From positions 1-64,000 of the forward strand of contig NZ_KK088649.1 in assembly GCF_000600975.2 (NCBI RefSeq): a stretch of 64,000 bases of DNA, written 5' to 3'. Shown here one piece after another: positions 24,203 through 34,360 of this stretch (positions are counted from its first letter, which is position 1; every line of letters begins with the position of its first letter). The DNA comes from Limimaricola hongkongensis DSM 17492 (GTDB lineage Bacteria; Pseudomonadota; Alphaproteobacteria; Rhodobacterales; Rhodobacteraceae). The translations under genes were made by a program, and so were the position numbers. The notes under the pieces were generated by a model. The model was not told the DNA's origin, did no database searches, and was given only the letters and a program-made list of their open reading frames with translations.

Positions 24203-24337
24203 ATGAAACGCACGTTCCAACCCTCGAACCGTGTGCGCAAGTCGCGTCACGGCTTCCGTGCCCGCATGGCCACCAAGGCCGGCCGGAAGATCATCAACGC
24301 CCGCCGCGCGCAGGGCCGCAAGGTCCTGAGCGCCTGA
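24203..24337 (+). CDS. rpmH: 50S ribosomal protein L34
   Basis: A 44-aa highly basic protein beginning MKRTFQPSN and ending KVLSA, the unmistakable L34 sequence. It starts at an ATG with GGAGAAA about 9 nt upstream. It heads the classical rpmH-rnpA-yidD string. Confidence 0.97.
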   Translation: MKRTFQPSNRVRKSRHGFRARMATKAGRKIINARRAQGRKVLSA

Positions 24338-24423
24338 TTTCCGATCAGGTGGCAGATCGAGAGACCCCCGTGGCCGGCAGAGATGTCGCCGCGCAGGGGT
24401 CTTTCGGCGTTGGCGTGGACAAG

Positions 24424-24750
24424 ATGCGCAAACGCCCCGATTTCCTGCGCGCCGCACGGGCGCTGCGGCAGGGCACGACCGGATTCCATCTTCAGGGCAA
24501 CCCGCGCGATGACGGCTCGGACGCCGTGCGCGTCGGCTTCACCTGTTCGAAGAAGGTCGGCAACGCCGTGGCCCGCAACCGCGCCAAGCGTCGCCTGCGC
24601 GAGGTCGCGCGCAAGGTGCTGCCCGAACGGGGCCGCGCCGGCTGGGATTACGTGCTGATCGGTCGGGCCGAGGTCACGGCCACGCATGACATCGAACAGA
24701 TGGCGCGCGACCTGGAATGGGCGCTGGGCCGCGTCCACAGACAGGCGTGA
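24424..24750 (+). CDS. rnpA: Ribonuclease P protein component
   Basis: Protein subunit of RNase P, which matures tRNA 5' ends together with the catalytic RNA. 108 aa from the ATG at 24424; the RNR signature appears as ARNRAKRRLREVAR, and VGFTCSKKVGNAV precedes it. The N-terminus is uncertain: the frame stays open upstream, and a GTG at 24370 or 24415 would add 18 or 3 residues, while none has a clear ribosome-binding site. The stop overlaps yidD by 4 nt. Confidence 0.92.
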   Translation: MRKRPDFLRAARALRQGTTGFHLQGNPRDDGSDAVRVGFTCSKKVGNAVARNRAKRRLREVARKVLPERGRAGWDYVLIGRAEVTATHDIEQMARDLEWALGRVHRQA

Positions 24751-24968
24751 GCCCGCTCGCGCGGATCGTCGCCCTGCCGGTGCGCGCCTACCGGCTCACC
24801 TTCTCGCCCATGGTCGGCCATGGCTGCCGGTTTCACCCGACCTGCTCGGCCTATGCGCTCGAGGCGCTGGAAAAACACGGCGGGCTCAGGGGCGGCTGGC
24901 TGATCCTGCGCCGCCTCGCGCGCTGCCACCCATGGGGCGGCAGCGGCATCGACAACGTCCCCGATTGA
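24747..24968 (+). CDS. yidD: Membrane protein insertion efficiency factor YidD
   Basis: A 73-aa protein with the family core: an amphipathic N-terminus, then CRFHPTCSAYALEAL and ARCHPWGGSG with the three conserved cysteines. It starts at GTG 24747 inside the rnpA stop (GTGA), the normal coupling. It aids YidC-dependent membrane insertion. In most relatives yidC follows closely; here about 3.3 kb intervenes. Its stop touches the convergent sodC stop with no gap. Confidence 0.95.
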   Translation: MSPLARIVALPVRAYRLTFSPMVGHGCRFHPTCSAYALEALEKHGGLRGGWLILRRLARCHPWGGSGIDNVPD

Positions 24969-25484
24969 TCACTGCTCCAGCTCGATGACGCCGCAGGCGA
25001 TACGCGCGCCCGCCTCGGCCTCGGACTGGTAGGTGTCGGGATTCATGTGGATGATGATCGCCGAGCCGTCATCGTCGAACAGCGTGTTCTCGGCGTCGGG
25101 CTGCATCGAGACCCGGTCGGTGAACATGTCGGCATTCACCTCCAGCTCGGCATCCGCATAGATGTTGGGCATGTCGCCCGCATGCGGACCGGCCTCGTTG
25201 AGAAAGCCGTGCCCGGCCCCGTCGGGATTGTAATGCCCGCCAGCGGCCTCGAAATCCGGGGCGCAGGCGCCGGTCTCGTGGATGTGGAAGCTGTGCCCGC
25301 CCTCCGGCAGGTTGGTGATGCCAAGCGTCAGCAGCACGCCGTTCGGGGTTTCGGTCATCGCCACGGTCCCCATCGGGGCCCCGTCCACGCCGACCATGTT
25401 GGCCACCGCGTCCTGCGCCGTGGCCGCCCCCGGCAACGCCAGCAGCGCCGCGCAGGTCGAAAATGCCTTCATCGGAAACGTCAT
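24969..25484 (-). CDS. sodC: Superoxide dismutase [Cu-Zn]
   Basis: Periplasmic Cu,Zn superoxide dismutase, 171 aa, with a signal peptide of about 23 residues ending ATAQ. All metal ligands can be traced by comparison with the family: H67 and H69 (FHIHE), bridging H84 (GGHYNP), H92, H101, D104 and H146 (IIIHMNPD). The structural disulfide pairs C74 with C164. The ATG at 25484 has AAGGGAGAG upstream. It is convergent with yidD and divergent from ttcA, so it is probably its own transcription unit. Confidence 0.93.
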   Translation of the reverse strand: MTFPMKAFSTCAALLALPGAATAQDAVANMVGVDGAPMGTVAMTETPNGVLLTLGITNLPEGGHSFHIHETGACAPDFEAAGGHYNPDGAGHGFLNEAGPHAGDMPNIYADAELEVNADMFTDRVSMQPDAENTLFDDDGSAIIIHMNPDTYQSEAEAGARIACGVIELEQ

Positions 25485-25636
25485 GCGGTCTCTCCCTTGC
25501 CGATCCGGCGGCCCGTGCCGCCTGTCGGGGCCAACAGGTTCGGGCCAAAAGGCGTTCCCTCGCCCCGGGCCGGTGCGACCTTTCCTCGCGCGCGCGCCCG
25601 TGGCATATCCGCGCCGATCCAGCGAAAGGTCCGGCC

Positions 25637-26485
25637 ATGCTCGACGACGCCCAAGACGCCCAAGACGACATCCACCCGCTCTTTGCCGGGGCGCCCAAGA
25701 CGACCGAGTTCCGCAAGCTGCGCAAGCGGATCATCCGCGACACCCGCGAGGCGATCGAGAAATACGGCATGGTCGAGCGCGGCGCGCGCTGGCTGGTCTG
25801 CCTGTCGGGCGGCAAGGACAGCTACACGCTTCTGGCCGCGCTGACCGAACTGCAATGGCGCGGTCTCTTGCCGGTGGAGATCCTCGCCTGCAACCTCGAC
25901 CAGGGCCAGCCGGGCTTTCCGGCGACCGTGCTGCCCGAGTTTCTCGAACGCATGAAGGTGCCGCACCGGATCGAGTATCAGGACACCTATTCCATCGTCA
26001 TGGACAAGGTGCCGCAGGGCCGGACCATGTGCGCGCTGTGCTCGCGGCTGCGCCGCGCCAATCTCTACCGCGTCGCGCGCGAGGAGGGCTGCTCGGCGGT
26101 GGTGCTGGGCCATCACCGCGACGACATGCTGGAAACCTTCTTTCTCAACCTGTTCCACGGCGGCAAGATCGCGACCATGCCGCCCAAGCTGGTCAATGAC
26201 GAAGGCGACCTGTTCCTCTACCGCCCGCTCGCCCACGTGGCCGAGGCCGATTGCGAGAAATTCGCGAACGCGATGAACTATCCGATCATTCCCTGCGACC
26301 TCTGCGGCAGCCAGGACGGGCTGCAACGCCAGCAGATCAAGCAGATGATCGACCAGTGGGAAAGAAACGCGCCGGGGCGGCGGCAGAAGATGTTCGTCGC
26401 GCTGAGCCAGGTCCGGCCAAGCCACATGCTCGACCCGGCGCTGTTCGATTTTGCCGGGCTCGGCTTGGGCGCAGGCGGCGACTGA
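25637..26485 (+). CDS. ttcA: tRNA 2-thiocytidine biosynthesis protein TtcA
   Basis: A 282-aa ATP- and Fe-S-dependent enzyme that thiolates cytidine 32 in certain tRNAs. The PP-loop SGGKDS is at 57-62. The cluster cysteines are C132 and C135 (CALC) and C220 (CDLC), matching the three ligands of the family. The ATG at 25637 is used; upstream in-frame sequence is not family-like. It stands alone between divergent sodC and the EAL gene. Confidence 0.94.
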   Translation: MLDDAQDAQDDIHPLFAGAPKTTEFRKLRKRIIRDTREAIEKYGMVERGARWLVCLSGGKDSYTLLAALTELQWRGLLPVEILACNLDQGQPGFPATVLPEFLERMKVPHRIEYQDTYSIVMDKVPQGRTMCALCSRLRRANLYRVAREEGCSAVVLGHHRDDMLETFFLNLFHGGKIATMPPKLVNDEGDLFLYRPLAHVAEADCEKFANAMNYPIIPCDLCGSQDGLQRQQIKQMIDQWERNAPGRRQKMFVALSQVRPSHMLDPALFDFAGLGLGAGGD

Positions 26486-26590
26486 GGCAATTCTAACGAT
26501 TTGCCGCCCGTCCGTTAACGCCCCGATCAGATCGTCTTTCTAGCCTGTGGATCGAGGTTGGGCGCGGCTGCGCGCCCCGCCACCCGCGGG

Positions 26591-26833
26591 ATGGATGCAC
26601 TGATGCGCAGCACGGCTCGAAACCTTCCACTGCACGATCGCGGCCCGGCGCGCGCCTGGCTCGGGCAGCTGGCCCGATCCACCGGCCCCGCTCTCGCGCC
26701 GATGCTGCTTCTCGGTGCGCTCATCCTCGGGGGCGCTCTTGGCATGGCGCTGGTGGTCGCCGCGCTGCCGCTCACGGTGGCCAGCGCGGTGGGCCGGCCG
26801 ATCCTGTCGCGCGGCGGGCCGCGCGATCGCTGA
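26591..26833 (+). pseudogene. Membrane-anchor fragment split from the GGDEF-EAL gene
   Basis: An 80-residue reading frame with a strong hydrophobic segment (PALAPMLLLGALILGG and onward) ending GGPRDR-stop. The GGDEF-EAL protein continues in another frame: the codons just upstream of its apparent start read SLTGLGDRASL, the standard opening of a GGDEF domain. Adding one C at 26830/26831 would join the two as GGPRDRLTGLGDR. I read this as the N-terminal part of one gene broken by a single-base deletion or a sequencing error. Confidence 0.65.
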
Positions 26834-26856
26834 CCGGGCTGGGCGACCGGGCCTCG

Positions 26857-28128
26857 TTGACCATGGCGCTCGACCGGATGCTGCATCGCACGGCCGGGGG
26901 CCGGAGCGTGGCGGCGATGGCGATCGAGATCGACGCCTTCAAGCAGCTCGAACAGCGCCACGACCGCGCCGCGGTCGAACAGGTGCTGCGCATCGTGGGC
27001 GAACGGCTTCAGGACGGGCTGCGCGGGGATGACGCGCTGTCGCGGCTCGACGGCCCCTGCTTTGGCATCGCCCTCGTCTCGGACCACAAGCTGGATCTCG
27101 ACAGCGTGATCCAGCTGGGCCAGCGGCTGCAACAGGCGGTCTCGGACCCGATCGAGATCGGCGAGGCGCAGGTCTATGCAACCGTTTCGGTCGGTTTCGC
27201 GCTGGCGCTGCGCCTGCAGCAGCCCGGCGGCACCGAATTGCTGCAGGCGGCGACGCTGGCGCTGATCGAGGCGCAGCGCCGCGGCGCGGCCACGATCCGC
27301 AGCTACTCCCGGGCCATGCAGCACCGCATCAGCACCCGCAACAACCTGTGCGACGAAATTTCGGCGGCGCTCGATCGCGGCGACCTCACCGCCTATTACC
27401 AGCCGCAGGTGTCGATCCGCGACGGCCGCATCACCGGGGTCGAGGCGCTGGCCCGCTGGCACCACCCCGACCGCGGCCTGATTCCGCCCGCCGAATTCCT
27501 GCCGGTGATCGAACAGGCCGGGCTGATGGGGCGCCTGGGCGAAATCATGGTGCAGGACGGGCTCAACGCGCTGCGCCTGTGGGATGCGGCGGGGCTGAGC
27601 GTGCCGCAGGTCGCGGTCAATTTCTCGCAAAGCGAGCTGGCCGACCCCAAACTCATCGACCGTCTCGCCTGGGAGCTCGACCGCTTCGACCTCTCCCCCG
27701 ACCGGCTGGTGATCGAGGTGCTGGAAACGGTGGTGGCGCATCGCCTCGAGGACGTGGTGGTGCGCAACCTGTCGGGTCTCGCCGGGCTGGGCTGCCGGCT
27801 CGATCTCGACGATTTCGGCACCGGCCACGCCGCGATCACCTCGATCCGGCGGTTTTCGATCCAGCGCATCAAGATCGACCGCTCCTTCGTCAGCCGGATC
27901 GACACCGATCCCGAGCAACAGAAGATGGTCTCGGCCATCCTGACCATGGCCGACCGGCTCGGAATCGAAACCCTGGCGGAAGGGGTCGAAACCCAAGCCG
28001 AGCGCGAGATGCTGGCCAGGCTCGGCTGCGGCCATGTGCAGGGTTTCGGCATCGCCCGCCCGATGCCGCGCCCCGAAACCGAAGCCTGGCTTCGCAGCTT
28101 CGAGGCGCAGCCGCGCCGGGCCGTTTGA
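26857..28128 (+). CDS. EAL-domain c-di-GMP phosphodiesterase, degenerate GGDEF
   Basis: Predicted cyclic-di-GMP phosphodiesterase. Residues 1-150 are a GGDEF domain whose active-site motif is lost (SRLDGPCFGIAL at 62-73), so it cannot be a cyclase and may at most bind nucleotide. The EAL domain (about 165-415) keeps VEALAR (E196), the Asn in NFSQSEL, the Glu in VIEVLE, DDFGTG, the Lys in IKIDRSF and the Glu in AEGVETQ, so hydrolysis looks possible. The annotated start is TTG 26857, but similarity extends upstream to about 26830 and into a membrane anchor in another frame. Confidence 0.85.
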   Translation: MTMALDRMLHRTAGGRSVAAMAIEIDAFKQLEQRHDRAAVEQVLRIVGERLQDGLRGDDALSRLDGPCFGIALVSDHKLDLDSVIQLGQRLQQAVSDPIEIGEAQVYATVSVGFALALRLQQPGGTELLQAATLALIEAQRRGAATIRSYSRAMQHRISTRNNLCDEISAALDRGDLTAYYQPQVSIRDGRITGVEALARWHHPDRGLIPPAEFLPVIEQAGLMGRLGEIMVQDGLNALRLWDAAGLSVPQVAVNFSQSELADPKLIDRLAWELDRFDLSPDRLVIEVLETVVAHRLEDVVVRNLSGLAGLGCRLDLDDFGTGHAAITSIRRFSIQRIKIDRSFVSRIDTDPEQQKMVSAILTMADRLGIETLAEGVETQAEREMLARLGCGHVQGFGIARPMPRPETEAWLRSFEAQPRRAV

Positions 28129-28264
28129 CGCCGCTTTCGGCCCCATGGCACCCGGCGCGCCCCGCCGCGGCACCCCGCCGCCGAAGGCAAAAGAGCTTGA
28201 CCTTCGGACCACCGCCCTGTTGAACCGCCACTGACCTTTTCCCGGCGATCCGAGGCGGCTTTTC

Positions 28265-30106
28265 ATGGACGATCAGAACAAGAACCTGGTCCTGGCGACG
28301 GTGCTCAGCCTGGTGGTGATCCTGGGCTGGTTCCTCATCTTCCCGCCAGAGGAGCAGGCCCCCTCGCACGAGGCAGACGCGGTTTCCAGCGCACCGGCCG
28401 GGGATCTCACCCCCGGCGCGACCGGCGACACCGCGACTGGCGGCAGCACCGCACAGGCCGCAGCCGCGGCGCAGGACGCGCCGCGCGTCACCGTCGAAAC
28501 GCCGAGCCTGACCGGTTCGCTGTCGCTGCTCGGGGGCCGGATCGACGATCTGTCGCTGACCGGATACCAGGAGACGCTCGACCCCGAGAGCCCGCTGGTG
28601 CGGCTGCTCTCCCCGGTCGGCAGCGAGACGCCCTATTACGCCGTCTGGGGCTGGGCCCCGGTGGGCGGCACCACCACCGCCCTGCCCGGCCCGGACACGC
28701 TGTGGACGCTGGAGGACGGCGACACGCTGACCCCCGACACCCCGGTGACGCTGGCATGGGACAACGGCGACGGCCTGATCTTCCGCCGCACCGTCTCGGT
28801 CGACGAAAAATTCATGTTCGACATCGAGCAGACCGTCGAAAACACCACCGACACGCCCGTCACCCTCGCCCCCTACGGCTTTGTCGCCCGCCATGGCGAG
28901 CCCGACACGCAGGGCTTCTTCATCCTGCACGAGGGCGTGGTGCGGATGACCGACGGCACGCTCGAAGAGATCGACTACGACGACATGCCCGATCTCGAAC
29001 CCGATGCGCGCGGCGCGGGCCGGGTCGACGTGGCCGAGGTCACCGAGAACGGCTGGACCGGTTTCACCGACAAGTACTGGATGACCACGCTCATCCCCGA
29101 GCCGGCCACCTCGTTCCGCTCGGTGGTGCGCTATTCCGACCGCTCCGAGATCTACCAGACCGACGCCGTGCTGCCCGCGATCGAGGTGGCCCCCGGCGCG
29201 ACCGCGACCTCCGACACCCGCCTGTTCGCGGGCGCCAAGGAATGGGAGGCGATCCAGGGCTACCAGAACGAAGGCGGCATCGCGGGCTTCGTCGACAGCA
29301 TCGACTGGGGCTGGTTCTTCTTCCTGACCAAGCCGATCTTCATCCTGCTGCACTTCCTCAACGGGGTGATCGGCAACATGGGCTGGGCGATCGTGGCGCT
29401 GACGCTGATCCTCAAGGCGATCGTGTTCCCGCTGGCCTACCGCTCCTATGTCTCGATGGCCAAGATGAAGGAGCTGCAGCCCGAGATGGAGGCGCTCAAG
29501 GAGCGCGCCGGCGACGACCGCCAGGAGCTGCAAAAGGGCATGATGAAGCTCTACAAGGACAACAAGGTGAACCCGGCTTCGGGCTGCCTGCCGATCCTGC
29601 TGCAGATCCCGATCTTCTTCTCGCTCTACAAGGTGATCTTCGTCACCATCGAGCTGCGTCACGCCGAATGGTTCGGCTGGATCCGCGACCTGTCGGCCCC
29701 CGACCCGTCCTCGATCCTCAACCTGTTCGGCCTGCTGCCCTTCGCCGCCCCCGAGCCGTCGAGCCTGCTCGCGATCATCTCGCTGGGCGTGCTGCCGATC
29801 CTGCTGGGCATCTCGATGTGGCTGCAGCAGAAGCTGAACCCCGCCCCCACCGACCCGACCCAGAAGATGGTCTTCGCGTGGATGCCGTGGGTCTTCATGT
29901 TCATGCTGGGCAACTTCGCCAGCGGTCTCGTGCTCTACTGGATCACCAACAACACCGTGACCTTCATCCAGCAATACGCCATCATGCGCAGCCACGGCGC
30001 CAAGCCGGACGTGTTCGGCAACATCAAGTCGGGCTTCAAGCGCAAGAAGGTCGCCGAGGCGAAGGCCGCCAAGGCCGCCAACACGCCCGGAAAGCCGAAG
30101 AAATGA
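28265..30106 (+). CDS. yidC: Membrane protein insertase YidC
   Basis: A 613-aa inner-membrane insertase that works with Sec or alone. An N-terminal membrane anchor (about 8-24) is followed by an acidic linker, a large periplasmic beta domain (about 75-340) and the five-helix conserved core (about 355-590). The core contains LAYRSYVSMAKMKELQPEM and NPASGCLPILLQIPIFFSLY. The Lys-rich tail fits ribosome contact. The stop overlaps the next start by 4 nt (ATGA), coupling it to engB. Confidence 0.97.
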   Translation: MDDQNKNLVLATVLSLVVILGWFLIFPPEEQAPSHEADAVSSAPAGDLTPGATGDTATGGSTAQAAAAAQDAPRVTVETPSLTGSLSLLGGRIDDLSLTGYQETLDPESPLVRLLSPVGSETPYYAVWGWAPVGGTTTALPGPDTLWTLEDGDTLTPDTPVTLAWDNGDGLIFRRTVSVDEKFMFDIEQTVENTTDTPVTLAPYGFVARHGEPDTQGFFILHEGVVRMTDGTLEEIDYDDMPDLEPDARGAGRVDVAEVTENGWTGFTDKYWMTTLIPEPATSFRSVVRYSDRSEIYQTDAVLPAIEVAPGATATSDTRLFAGAKEWEAIQGYQNEGGIAGFVDSIDWGWFFFLTKPIFILLHFLNGVIGNMGWAIVALTLILKAIVFPLAYRSYVSMAKMKELQPEMEALKERAGDDRQELQKGMMKLYKDNKVNPASGCLPILLQIPIFFSLYKVIFVTIELRHAEWFGWIRDLSAPDPSSILNLFGLLPFAAPEPSSLLAIISLGVLPILLGISMWLQQKLNPAPTDPTQKMVFAWMPWVFMFMLGNFASGLVLYWITNNTVTFIQQYAIMRSHGAKPDVFGNIKSGFKRKKVAEAKAAKAANTPGKPKK

Positions 30107-30762
30107 GCGCCATGCAGATGAGCTTTCCCGAGGCCGCCCCGCCGGAGCCTTCCGAGGCCGAGGCGGGGCGGCTTCTGTTCGCCGGCGAGGTCGAGTTTCT
30201 CAAGGGCGTGGTCGCCATGTCCGGCCTGCCGCCCGCCGACCGGCTGGAGGTCTGCTTCGCGGGCCGCTCCAACGTGGGCAAGTCGTCGCTGATCAACGCG
30301 CTGACGGGCCGAAAGGCCATCGCGCGCGCCTCGAACACGCCGGGCCGGACGCAGGAGATCAACTTCTTCACCGCCGCCGACAGCCATTACATCGTCGACC
30401 TGCCGGGCTATGGCTTTGCCAACGCGCCCGTCGCCGTGGTCGAGAAATGGCAGCGGCTGCTGAAGCAGTATCTCTCGGGCCGCCCGACCCTGCGCCGCGC
30501 CTTCGTTCTGATCGACGCGCGCCACGGCGCCAAGAAGGTCGACGAGGAGATCATGGCCCTGCTCGACCGCGCGGCGGTGCCGTTCCAGGTCGTGATGACC
30601 AAGATCGACAAGGTGAAGAAAAGCGAGCTGGACCAGAGCCTCGGCCTGACCCGCGCCGCGCTGGCCAAGCACCCCGCCGCCTATCCCGAGCTGGTCTTGA
30701 CCAGCTCCGAGAAGGGCGATGGGATCGAAACGCTTCGTGCCATCGTCGCGGGGCTGTCCTGA
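30103..30762 (+). CDS. engB: Ribosome biogenesis GTP-binding protein YihA/YsxC
   Basis: A 219-aa essential GTPase acting in 50S assembly. The G1 motif GRSNVGKSS is at about 54-62, G3 DLPGYG follows, and G4 reads TKID with a basic stretch KVKKSE. It starts at the ATG overlapping the yidC stop. The order yidC-engB-argB is common in Rhodobacteraceae. Confidence 0.96.
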   Translation: MSAMQMSFPEAAPPEPSEAEAGRLLFAGEVEFLKGVVAMSGLPPADRLEVCFAGRSNVGKSSLINALTGRKAIARASNTPGRTQEINFFTAADSHYIVDLPGYGFANAPVAVVEKWQRLLKQYLSGRPTLRRAFVLIDARHGAKKVDEEIMALLDRAAVPFQVVMTKIDKVKKSELDQSLGLTRAALAKHPAAYPELVLTSSEKGDGIETLRAIVAGLS

Positions 30763-30783
30763 CGCATTGAACAGGGGCCTCTG

Positions 30784-31680
30784 ATGAGGACGCAGACCAT
30801 GGACCGAGACTGGATCGCCACCGCCAAGACCCTCTCCGAGGCCCTGCCCTACCTGCAGCGCTATTCCGGCGCGGTCGTGGTGGTGAAATTCGGCGGCAAC
30901 GCCATGGGCGACGCCGCGGCGATGGCCGAGTTCGCCCGCGACATCGTGCTGATGCGGCAGGTCGGGGTGAACCCGGTCGTGGTGCATGGCGGCGGGCCGA
31001 TGATCAACGAGATGCTCGGCAAGCTCGGCATCGAATCGCGCTTCGTGCGCGGCAAGCGCGTCACCGACCAGGCCACCGTCGAGGTGGTCGAAATGGTGCT
31101 GACCGGCCTCGTCAACAAGCGCATCGTGCAGGCGATCATGGATGAGGGCGGCCGCGCCGTCGGGCTGTCGGGCAAGGATGACGACCTGATGGTGGCCGAG
31201 GCCGACGACCCCGAGCTGGGCTTCGTGGGTCGCCCGGTGGAGATGAACGTGCAGGTGCTGCGCGACCTGTTCGAGGCGGGCATCATCCCCGTCGTCGCCC
31301 CGGTCGCCACCGGCATGGACCCCAACGAGACCTTCAACGTCAACGGCGACACCGCCGCCGGCGCGATCGCGGGCGCGCTGCAGGCCGACCGCCTGCTGCT
31401 TTTGACCGACGTCTCCGGCGTCAAGGACGCCTCCGGCGAGGTGGTCACGCAGCTTTCGCCCGAACAGGTCCGCCAGATGACCGCCGACGGCATCATCGCC
31501 GGTGGCATGATCCCCAAGACCGAAACCGCGCTCGCCGCGCTGGACGAGGGCGTGCGCGCGGTGGTGATCCTCGACGGGCGGCTGCCCAATGCCGCGCTTC
31601 TGGAATTGTTCACCGAACATGGCGCGGGCTCGATCATCCGCTCGACCGAGAGCAGCATGAAGCCGCGCGGCGCGGCATGA
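30784..31680 (+). CDS. argB: Acetylglutamate kinase
   Basis: Second enzyme of arginine synthesis: ATP-dependent phosphorylation of N-acetylglutamate. 298 aa, amino-acid kinase fold. [10 protein letters not shown] lies near residue 36, VVHGGGPMI binds substrate phosphate, and the C-terminal [10 protein letters not shown] and GGMIPKTE segments are intact. AGGGG precedes the ATG; an ATG five codons later is the alternative. Its stop overlaps the sixA start by 4 nt. Confidence 0.97.
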   Translation: MRTQTMDRDWIATAKTLSEALPYLQRYSGAVVVVKFGGNAMGDAAAMAEFARDIVLMRQVGVNPVVVHGGGPMINEMLGKLGIESRFVRGKRVTDQATVEVVEMVLTGLVNKRIVQAIMDEGGRAVGLSGKDDDLMVAEADDPELGFVGRPVEMNVQVLRDLFEAGIIPVVAPVATGMDPNETFNVNGDTAAGAIAGALQADRLLLLTDVSGVKDASGEVVTQLSPEQVRQMTADGIIAGGMIPKTETALAALDEGVRAVVILDGRLPNAALLELFTEHGAGSIIRSTESSMKPRGAA

Positions 31681-32171
31681 GCCTCAAGCTCGTCCTGATC
31701 CGGCACGCCAAGTCCGACTGGGGCGATTCGGGTCAGCGCGACCATGCCCGCCCGCTGGCCGCGCGCGGCCGCCGCGACGCGCCGCGCATGGCCGCCTGGC
31801 TGGCCGAGGGCGGCCATGTGCCCGAACTGGTGCTGTGCTCGGACGCCACCCGCACGCGCGAGACGATCGACCTGATGCAGGCCGCATGGCCGACCCCGCC
31901 CGCGATCCGCCACGAGCCCATGCTCTACGCCGCCCCGCCGCGCCAGCTTCGGCAGGCGCTGCACGGCGCCGACGCCCGCAGCGTCGCGCTGGTCGCGCAC
32001 AACCCCGGCATCGGCCGCCTCGCCGCCGAGCTGGCCGAGAGCGCCCCGGCGCATCCGCGCTTTCACGACTACCCGACCTGCGCCGTCACGGTGCTGGAAT
32101 TCGATGCAAGGGACTGGTCGGCCATCGGCAAGGGCCGCGTCGCGGGCTTCGCCATCCCCGCCGATCTCTGA
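31677..32171 (+). CDS. Histidine phosphatase family protein (SixA-like)
   Basis: A 164-aa small histidine phosphatase. The catalytic motif is RHAKSDW at about residues 9-15, with a second His in VAHNPG. SixA-type enzymes can remove phosphate from phosphohistidine proteins; the true substrate here is unknown. Translationally coupled to argB. Confidence 0.9.
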   Translation: MSLKLVLIRHAKSDWGDSGQRDHARPLAARGRRDAPRMAAWLAEGGHVPELVLCSDATRTRETIDLMQAAWPTPPAIRHEPMLYAAPPRQLRQALHGADARSVALVAHNPGIGRLAAELAESAPAHPRFHDYPTCAVTVLEFDARDWSAIGKGRVAGFAIPADL

Positions 32172-32176
32172 CCGCG

Positions 32177-32205
32177 AAAAGGGGGCCGCTGTCGCGCCCC
32201 CCCTT
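32177..32205. terminator. Terminator between convergent sixA-like and bztD genes
   Basis: AAAAGGGGG pairs with CCCCC(CC)TT across a loop of about 13 nt, lying between the convergent stops at 32171 and 32241. The flanking A- and T-runs are short. Confidence 0.6.
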
Positions 32206-32240
32206 CCCGACCTTGTTCTTCAAATACGCAGGATCCGCGC

Positions 32241-33032
32241 TCAGTGGCCGAGGATCTGGCTCAGGAACAGCTTGGTCCGGTCGGATTTCGGTGCCTTGAA
32301 GAAGGCCTCCGGCTCGTTCTGCTCGACGATCTGGCCCTGGTCCATGAAGATCACGCGGTTGGCGACCTGCCGCGCAAAGCCCATCTCGTGGGTCACGCAG
32401 AGCATGGTCATGCCCTCCTCGGCGAGCTCGATCATCGTGTCGAGCACCTCCTTGATCATCTCGGGGTCGAGCGCCGAGGTCGGCTCGTCGAACAGCATGA
32501 TCCGCGGCTTCATGCACAGGCTGCGCGCGATCGCCACGCGCTGCTGCTGGCCGCCCGAAAGCTGGCCGGGATATTTGTGCGCCTGCTCGGGGATCTTCAC
32601 CTTTTCGAGGAAATGCATCGCGATCTCCTCGGCCTCGCGCTTGGGCGTCTTGCGGACCCAGATCGGCGCGAGGGTGCAGTTCTCGAGGATGGTCAGATGC
32701 GGAAAGAGGTTGAAGTGCTGAAAGCACATGCCGACCTCGGAGCGGATCTTGTCGATGTTCTTGAGGTCCGAGGAAAGCTCGGTCCCGTCGACGACGATCC
32801 GTCCTGCCTGATGCTCCTCCAGCCGGTTGATGCAGCGGATCAGCGTCGATTTGCCCGATCCCGAGGGCCCGCAGATCACGATCCGCTCGCCGCGATAGAC
32901 GGTAAGATCGATGTCGCGCAGCACGTGGAACGCGCCGTACCACTTGTTCATGTCAGAGATTTCGATCGCGACCTCGTCGGAGACCTGCATGTGGCTGCGA
33001 TCGATGGTGCGGGCGGTGGTGGTGTCGGTCAT
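32241..33032 (-). CDS. bztD: Glutamate/glutamine/aspartate/asparagine ABC transporter ATPase
   Basis: A 263-aa ATPase of the polar amino-acid ABC family: Walker [10 protein letters not shown] at 55-63, signature LSGGQQQR, Walker B IMLFDEP and switch VTHE, all canonical. The ATG at 33032 has AAGGAGG upstream; the GTG one codon earlier would be too close to it. It is the last gene of bztABCD and follows bztC by about 10 nt. It would form a homodimer on the BztB-BztC pair. Confidence 0.94.
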   Translation of the reverse strand: MTDTTTARTIDRSHMQVSDEVAIEISDMNKWYGAFHVLRDIDLTVYRGERIVICGPSGSGKSTLIRCINRLEEHQAGRIVVDGTELSSDLKNIDKIRSEVGMCFQHFNLFPHLTILENCTLAPIWVRKTPKREAEEIAMHFLEKVKIPEQAHKYPGQLSGGQQQRVAIARSLCMKPRIMLFDEPTSALDPEMIKEVLDTMIELAEEGMTMLCVTHEMGFARQVANRVIFMDQGQIVEQNEPEAFFKAPKSDRTKLFLSQILGH

Positions 33033-33042
33033 CACACCCTCC

Positions 33043-34359
33043 TTACTTGTGGCCGCGCTGGAGCTTTTTCTCCAGGTACAGCGAATAGCGGGACATGCTG
33101 AAGCAGCAGATGAAGAACAGCAGGCCGATGAAGACGAAAAGCTCCCAGTAGATGCCGTTCCACTCGACCGAGGCGCGGATCGCGTTCGACAGGCCGATCG
33201 GGTCGAACAGCCCGATGAACACCACCAGCGTCGTGTCCTTGAACAGGCCGATGAAGGTGTTGACGATGCCGGGGATCGAGATCTTGAGCGCCTGCGGCAG
33301 GATGATCAGCCGCATCGCCTTCCAGTAGTCGAGCCCGAGCGCGTCGGCCGCCTCGTACTGGCCCTTGGGCAGCGCCGCGAGACCGCCGCGCACGACCTCG
33401 GCGATATAGGCCGCGGCGAACAGCGTCACCATGATGATGACCCGCAGCATCAGGTCGAAATTGGTGCCCGGCGGCAGGAAGTAGTTCAGCAGCAACGAGG
33501 CGGTGAACAGCCAGACGATCAGCGGCACGCCGCGGATGATCTCGATGAAGCCCACGGAGATCTTGTTGATGATGAACAGGTCCGACTGCCGGCCCAGCGC
33601 CAAGAGGATGCCCAGCGGCAGCGACAGGATGATGCCCGCGATGCCGATGATGAAGGACAGCATGAAGCCGCCGAAATCCTGGCTCGGCACGTATTCGATG
33701 GAAAGCGCCACCGCCTGTTCCAGCTCGCGCGCCAGCGGACCGGCGCTGTAGAGCCAGTAGATGACCGGCAGCAGCGCCGCGACGATCACCGCCACGAGGT
33801 TGCCCGCGAGCGGCGCCAGCGCCCGCCACGCGGCCCAGCCCAGCACGAAGCCCAGGCCGACGGAAACCGGGAACCAGACCGAGCCGCCCCAGAGCAGCCA
33901 GAACATGACGAAGGGCGACAGCGCCGTGAACCACAGCGCCCGGCGCGGCATCTGCGCGAACAGCACCGGCGCGATGGCGGCAAGGAAGATCACCAGCGCC
34001 AGCACCGGCCGCCAGTAAAGCTCGCGCGGGTAGAAGCCGAACATCAGCTGCTGCCAGCGGTCGCCCAGCACCGCCCAGCAGGCGGCGGAGCTGCCCTCGC
34101 CCATCGTGGCGTTGCGGATCTCGCGGCATTCGGAGAGCGAGCCCGCGTTCCAGATGCCGTTGAAGACCCATGGCATGGTGTGCGCCAGCGCCCACCAGAT
34201 CACGTAGAGCGACACCAGCGTCAGCAGGATGTTGAGCCAGCCCGAGAACAGGTTCTCGCGCAGCCAGAGCACGGCGCCGCGATTGCCGGTCGGCGGGGGC
34301 GATTGCGGGATCATGCTCTCGCGCACGAAGGAGACGGTCTGTGCGTGCGTGTCCGACAT
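33043..34359 (-). CDS. bztC: Amino-acid ABC transporter permease BztC
   Basis: A 438-aa polar amino-acid permease (HisM/AapM type). An unusually long N-terminal half carries several extra membrane segments and a Cys-containing periplasmic loop (about 65-105). The conserved transport core is about 230-425, with the EAA loop [18 protein letters not shown] near 321-338. The start is one base after the bztB stop. Long N-termini are normal for Bzt/Aap permeases. Confidence 0.93.
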   Translation of the reverse strand: MSDTHAQTVSFVRESMIPQSPPPTGNRGAVLWLRENLFSGWLNILLTLVSLYVIWWALAHTMPWVFNGIWNAGSLSECREIRNATMGEGSSAACWAVLGDRWQQLMFGFYPRELYWRPVLALVIFLAAIAPVLFAQMPRRALWFTALSPFVMFWLLWGGSVWFPVSVGLGFVLGWAAWRALAPLAGNLVAVIVAALLPVIYWLYSAGPLARELEQAVALSIEYVPSQDFGGFMLSFIIGIAGIILSLPLGILLALGRQSDLFIINKISVGFIEIIRGVPLIVWLFTASLLLNYFLPPGTNFDLMLRVIIMVTLFAAAYIAEVVRGGLAALPKGQYEAADALGLDYWKAMRLIILPQALKISIPGIVNTFIGLFKDTTLVVFIGLFDPIGLSNAIRASVEWNGIYWELFVFIGLLFFICCFSMSRYSLYLEKKLQRGHK

Positions 34360-34360
34360 C

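Noticed and set aside
24097-24423. Long N-terminal extension of RnpA or a separate gene over rpmH
   Set aside because: The open frame overlaps rpmH out of phase and lacks family similarity before about 24420.
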